Shown here in pieces: positions 60,196 through 64,000 of a stretch of DNA of 64,000 nt (positions within the stretch are counted from its first letter, which is position 1; the number at the start of each line of letters is the position of its first letter). Location of the stretch: assembly GCA_020848455.1 (NCBI GenBank), contig JADLAB010000007.1:1-64000 (forward strand). The letters are read 5' to 3'. The notes below the pieces were generated by a model. It saw only the letters and a program-made list of their open reading frames with translations. It did not search any database and was not told the origin of the DNA. This stretch comes from Polyangiaceae bacterium. GTDB taxonomy: Bacteria > Myxococcota_A > Polyangia > Polyangiales > Polyangiaceae. Both the position numbers and the translations under genes were made by a program.

Positions 60196-60236
60196 CCCGG
60201 CCTGCCGGGCGATGGTCGGGCCCCCGGGTGGGGCCC
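60196..60236 (+). promoter_or_regulatory. Structured leader with two GC-rich hairpins
   Basis: CCCGG-CCTG-CCGGG (60196-60209) and GGGCCCC-CGGGT-GGGGCCC (60218-60236) form perfect stems of 5 and 7 bp between the motif at 60167 and the PP2C start. A regulatory leader is possible, but GC content makes chance stems likely. Confidence 0.3.
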
Positions 60237-60272
60237 CTGGCAGGTAGAGGTTTCCCTTACCCCGGTGCGAAA

Positions 60273-61052
60273 GTGGCGGCAGGCGTCAGAATCGAAGTAG
60301 CAGGCGAGACCAACGTCGGTCGCAAGCGCAACCACAACGAGGACAACTTCGCGCTGATGCCGGAGTATGGCCTCTACGTGGTGGCCGACGGCATGGGCGG
60401 GCACGCGTCCGGCGAGGTGGCCTCGAAGCTCGCCATCGACTCGCTGCACGAGTTCCTCCGCGAGACGGCGGACGACCCCGAGCGCACCTGGCCCTACAAG
60501 ATGGACCGCAGCAAGGGCTACGAGGAGAACCGCCTCATCACGGGCGTGAAGCTCGCGAACCTGCGCATCTACGAGGCCGCGCAGCGCGACGGCAAGAAGC
60601 GCGGCATGGGCACCACCTACGTGAGCCTGTTCGCGGCCGAGGACGGCGTCTTCATCGCGCACGTGGGCGACAGCCGCTGCTACCGCTTCCGCGCGGGGCG
60701 GCTCGAGCCGATGACCGAGGACCACTCGCTCCTCAACGACTACATCAAGATGAAGCGGCTCACGCCGGAGGAGATCGAGAACTTCCCGCACAAGAACGTC
60801 ATCGTGCGCGCGCTCGGCATGAAGGACACCGTCAAGGTCGACACGCGCTACGAGCAGCCGCAGCCGATGGACACCTTCCTGCTCTGCTCCGACGGCCTGA
60901 GCGGGCCGGTGCCCGACGACCAGATCACCGAGATCCTGGGCACGCACGGCGACATCAAGGTCGCGGGCTCGAAGCTCATCGAGCGCGCCAACGAGAACGG
61001 CGGGCCCGACAACATCACCGTCGTCCTGGTGCGCTGGACGACCGGCGGCTGA
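60273..61052 (+). CDS. PP2C-family Ser/Thr protein phosphatase
   Basis: 259 residues from a GTG at 60273, chosen because the conserved domain begins a few residues later. Metal-binding and active-site motifs are complete: NHNEDNF, VADGMGGH, GTTYVSL, HVGDSRCYRF, LCSDGLSGPV and GGPDNIT. PP2C (PPM) enzymes use two metal ions to remove phosphate from Ser/Thr. In bacteria they often counter Hanks-type kinases; the kinase at 50.7-53.7 kb is the nearest candidate. No membrane helix is seen, so it should be cytoplasmic. No good ribosome site precedes it. Confidence 0.92.
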   Translation: MAAGVRIEVAGETNVGRKRNHNEDNFALMPEYGLYVVADGMGGHASGEVASKLAIDSLHEFLRETADDPERTWPYKMDRSKGYEENRLITGVKLANLRIYEAAQRDGKKRGMGTTYVSLFAAEDGVFIAHVGDSRCYRFRAGRLEPMTEDHSLLNDYIKMKRLTPEEIENFPHKNVIVRALGMKDTVKVDTRYEQPQPMDTFLLCSDGLSGPVPDDQITEILGTHGDIKVAGSKLIERANENGGPDNITVVLVRWTTGG

Positions 61053-61064
61053 GCCGACGCCGCG

Positions 61065-61403
61065 TCAGCGCAGCTCGTGCGGCGCCAGGAGCAACCACGC
61101 CAGCGCCAGCAGCACGAGCATGAGCACGGCCGTGACGAGGTAGCTCACGCGCGGGCCGCGCAGCGTGCTCCAGCCGTCCGCGAAGAAGCGCCCACCGGAG
61201 CGCGCGCGGATCCGCTTCTGGACTGCCTTCAAGGTGCGCTTCGTGGCCGGGCGCTGCGGCGGCGGGTCGAGGGCCTTGCGCAGCAGGTTCTTGACGTCGA
61301 TGTCGTCGAGCTCGAGCTCGCGCCGGCCCGCGCCGCCGTCGCTCGGGGGCGGGGTGCCGACCTCGTCGTCGCCGGCGCCGCGCTCTGTCCGGTCGTGGCT
61401 CAT
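61065..61403 (-). CDS. Single-pass membrane protein coupled to ECF sigma factor, probable anti-sigma
   Basis: 112 residues from the ATG at 61403, which overlaps the sigma stop (ATGA). A hydrophilic N-terminus (about 1-80) with a short acidic helix LELDDIDVKNLLRKAL could contact sigma, followed by a basic stretch and a C-terminal membrane helix (SYLVTAVLMLVLLALAWLLL). There is no zinc-binding H-x3-C-x2-C motif, so it would be an atypical anti-sigma. Position and overlap are the main evidence; direct proof is lacking. Confidence 0.68.
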   Translation of the reverse strand: MSHDRTERGAGDDEVGTPPPSDGGAGRRELELDDIDVKNLLRKALDPPPQRPATKRTLKAVQKRIRARSGGRFFADGWSTLRGPRVSYLVTAVLMLVLLALAWLLLAPHELR

Positions 61404-62032
61404 CCGTCCCTCTTTCGTTCGCCGCGCGCGCCGAGGATCTGCTCGACCGCGGCGCGCAACTGCTTTCGGCCCCGATGGATGCGGCTCTTGACCGTGCCGA
61501 CGGGCAGGCTCGCGATCTCCGCGATCTCCTCGTAGGAGAGGTCCTCCACGTCGCACAGCACCACGAGCTCGCGGAACTCGGGCTCGAGCCCGGCGAGCGC
61601 GCGCTTGACGATGTGCTCGAGCTGCACGCCCTCCATGAGCTCGTCCGGGCGCTCGACGGTGCCGGTGCTCACCCCGCGGCCGCCGTCGAGCGACGTGTGC
61701 TCGGCGATGGTCTCGAGGTCCTGCCCGCCCACACTCACCCGGCGCGCGTTGTACTTCATGCGGTTCTTGCAGAGGTTCACCGCGCCCCGGAAGATCCAGG
61801 TCGACAGCTTGCTCTCGCCGCGGAAGCGATCGATGGCCTTGAAGACCTGCACGAAGACGTCCTGGGTGACCTCCTCGGCCTCCTCGCGCCGGCCGATCAT
61901 GCGGTAGACCAGGGCGTGCACGCGGCGTTCGTACAGCTCGACGAGCTCGTTGAAGGCGGTCTCGTCGCGCGCCACGAGCCGCAGCACGAAGGCCGCGTCG
62001 GGGCCGCGTGGCTCCTCACCCTCATCCGACAA
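61400..62032 (-). CDS. ECF-type RNA polymerase sigma factor, RpoE-like
   Basis: 210 residues. Region 2 shows ETAFNELVELYERRVHALVY, EEVTQDVFVQVFKAIDRF and the melting helix KLSTWIFRGAVNLCKNR; region 4 shows LEPEFRELVVLCDVEDLSYEEIAEIASLPVGTVKSRIHRGR. The helix-turn-helix sequence is typical of RpoE-type factors that respond to envelope stress. A coupled gene for a small membrane protein follows immediately. Unlike the ECF gene at 11.7 kb, no GAACTT element was found upstream; a TGGAG/CTCCA palindrome lies at 62075-62088. Confidence 0.93.
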   Translation of the reverse strand: MSDEGEEPRGPDAAFVLRLVARDETAFNELVELYERRVHALVYRMIGRREEAEEVTQDVFVQVFKAIDRFRGESKLSTWIFRGAVNLCKNRMKYNARRVSVGGQDLETIAEHTSLDGGRGVSTGTVERPDELMEGVQLEHIVKRALAGLEPEFRELVVLCDVEDLSYEEIAEIASLPVGTVKSRIHRGRKQLRAAVEQILGARGERKRDG

Positions 62033-62074
62033 GCGGGCTCACCTCGTTCGGGGCGTTCGGGCGCCGCATGACGA

Positions 62075-62088
62075 TGGAGCGTACTCCA
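62075..62088. promoter_or_regulatory. 14-bp palindrome upstream of second ECF sigma gene
   Basis: TGGAG-CGTA-CTCCA is a perfect dyad with 4-base centre, about 43 bases before the start at 62032. Flanking bases extend the symmetry with one bulge, so it could be an operator. Confidence 0.3.
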
Positions 62089-62138
62089 ATCGAGGCGCCG
62101 GGTGCGTGCTCGCGGGCGCCTGCCTCGCCGCGAGCCGC

Positions 62139-62212
62139 TGGTTCCGGCGCGTGGATTCGAACCACGATTAGAGGATTCAAAGTCCTCCGTCCTGCCCTTG
62201 AACGACGCCGGA
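62139..62212 (-). tRNA. tRNA-Gln (anticodon TTG)
   Basis: On the minus strand, TCCGGCG (5' end at 62212) pairs with CGCCGGA. The anticodon arm GAGGA-CTTTGAA-TCCTC gives TTG, and the T arm CGTGG-TTCGAAT-CCACG is perfect. The discriminator A is followed by an encoded CCA. Reads CAA and CAG. Confidence 0.96.
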
Positions 62213-62222
62213 TCGGGGCGCG

Positions 62223-62251
62223 AACATGGCGCAGCGCGCGGCTTTCCGCAA
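62223..62251 (-). promoter_or_regulatory. Candidate promoter of tRNA-Gln
   Basis: TTGCGG (62251-62246), 17 bases, CATGTT (62228-62223) on the minus strand, ten bases before the mature 5' end. The -10 is weak but spacing and position are right. Confidence 0.35.
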
Positions 62252-62290
62252 TCGGGAACCCGAGCCGGGCCGGGCCGACCGGCCCTCGCC

Positions 62291-62776
62291 TCAGCGCGCG
62301 CGCGCGCCGGTGGCGGTGCGCACGGGCGGCGCGAGCGGCGGCGCGAAGACGGCGGTGTAGACGGCGCCGGCGACGAGCAGGCCGAGCAGCGCGGTCACCC
62401 AGGGCCAGGTCGCGCCCGGCGGCCGCGAGCGCGCTCCGCCGCTCGGCGTGCGGTGGGGGCGAGGCTCGCGCCCCGGCGGCGCGCTCGGACAGCGCTCGGG
62501 CGCGCCCGTCATCCAGCCCGACGGCAGACCGAGCGGCGCGAGGTCCTCGGGCTCGAGGGCCGACAGCTCGGTCCAGTAGCCCATGCCGTCGCGCCACACC
62601 CGGGTCTCGGGTCGCAGCGTCCCGACGGCGACGAGCGCCGTGAGCTCGGCGCTCGTGGTGCACACGATGGCGTGCCCGAGGTCGACGCACCACGTCCCCT
62701 CGTCGCTCGTCGCCCCGCGCCCGGCGTCGTCCGGACGGCGCAGCTGTCCCTCGGCGTGGACGTTCGTCGCGCCCAT
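62291..62776 (-). CDS. GYF_2-like domain membrane protein
   Basis: 161 residues from the ATG at 62776, preceded by AAGGAG seven bases upstream; the frame to 62857 lacks a ribosome site. The N-terminus holds a GYF_2/DUF4339-like module (about 25-80: WCVDLGHAIVCTTSAEL...WRDGMGYWTELSAL). A Pro/Arg-rich linker leads to one membrane helix (about 121-142, WPWVTALLGLLVAGAVYTAVF), then a short tail. The zinc-ribbon protein at 44.8-47.0 kb carries a related-looking module. Function unknown; GYF modules bind proline-rich peptides. Confidence 0.75.
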   Translation of the reverse strand: MGATNVHAEGQLRRPDDAGRGATSDEGTWCVDLGHAIVCTTSAELTALVAVGTLRPETRVWRDGMGYWTELSALEPEDLAPLGLPSGWMTGAPERCPSAPPGREPRPHRTPSGGARSRPPGATWPWVTALLGLLVAGAVYTAVFAPPLAPPVRTATGARAR

Positions 62777-62890
62777 GCTTCGCTCCTTGGCTCCGTGAAC
62801 CGCACCCCTGCTCGCGGCGCAGCGGCGCGCGACGAGCGTCGAGTCCGCGTCTGTCACGGGCGCGGCGCGGGGGCCAAGAAACGGGGGCGC

Positions 62891-64000
<1,110 letters not shown>

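Overview
The window is about 64 kb of very GC-rich DNA (roughly 70% or more by eye). Genes are dense, with many 4-base ATGA/GTGA start-stop overlaps and many GTG starts. The content suggests a chromosomal piece of a Myxococcota bacterium of the Polyangia/Sorangiineae type. Reasons: Glt/Agm-type gliding-motility homologues, AgmX/PglI-type C-terminal tails, long Ala/Pro/Ser-rich linkers, a Ser/Thr kinase plus a PP2C phosphatase, a PilZ protein, PATAN/DUF4388-like and TPR proteins, and many lipoproteins. No phage, insertion sequence, CRISPR array or island boundary was seen.

Layout. 1-4.7 kb: two unknown secreted or lipoprotein-type genes, then a Uma2-like nuclease and a ketopantoate-reductase-like gene on the minus strand. 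4.8-8.1 kb: a GT39-type glycosyltransferase and a PilZ protein. 8.1-11.7 kb (minus): an ECF sigma factor, a zinc-finger anti-sigma factor and a lipoprotein. 12.0-24.4 kb (plus): a Glt-like envelope-spanning locus, made of a coiled-coil secreted protein, two large TPR proteins, a GltE-type TPR lipoprotein, a small secreted protein and two tandem GltG-type proteins. 24.5-27.4 kb: a coiled-coil secreted protein under a near-consensus promoter, then an outer-membrane beta-barrel and a short OPX (Wza-like) lipoprotein, suggesting a polysaccharide export port. 27.4-31.7 kb: a beta-barrel protein, Maf, a second glycosyltransferase, and a CPBP protease whose 3' end overlaps it antisense. 31.9 kb: tRNA-Leu(GAG).

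32.0-47.0 kb (minus): a soluble hybrid histidine kinase, then a likely operon of a zinc-ribbon/TM/TPR protein, SppA, a 2341-residue TPR scaffold and two lipoproteins. The scaffold and the zinc-ribbon protein resemble GltI/AgmK and the cytoplasmic half of GltJ/AgmX in general design, so they may belong with the 12-24 kb locus; this is inference. 47.2-58.7 kb (plus): pilC, a PilS-like kinase whose reading frame runs without a stop into a lipobox and a periplasmic 3D-domain protein, a Ser/Thr kinase, and a 1421-residue protein with a degenerate HD-GYP, PATAN-like, J and TPR regions. 58.7-64.0 kb: 3-hydroxyacyl-CoA dehydrogenase, PP2C phosphatase, a second ECF sigma factor with a membrane partner, tRNA-Gln(TTG), a GYF-like membrane protein and serS, cut by the window edge.

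The common theme is the cell envelope and its control: trans-envelope TPR/TonB-like machinery, polysaccharide export, type IV pili, two ECF systems and Ser/Thr phosphorylation. The most unusual items are the PilS-3D fusion, the duplicated GltG unit with its promoter, and the degenerate HD-GYP/PATAN/J-domain protein.
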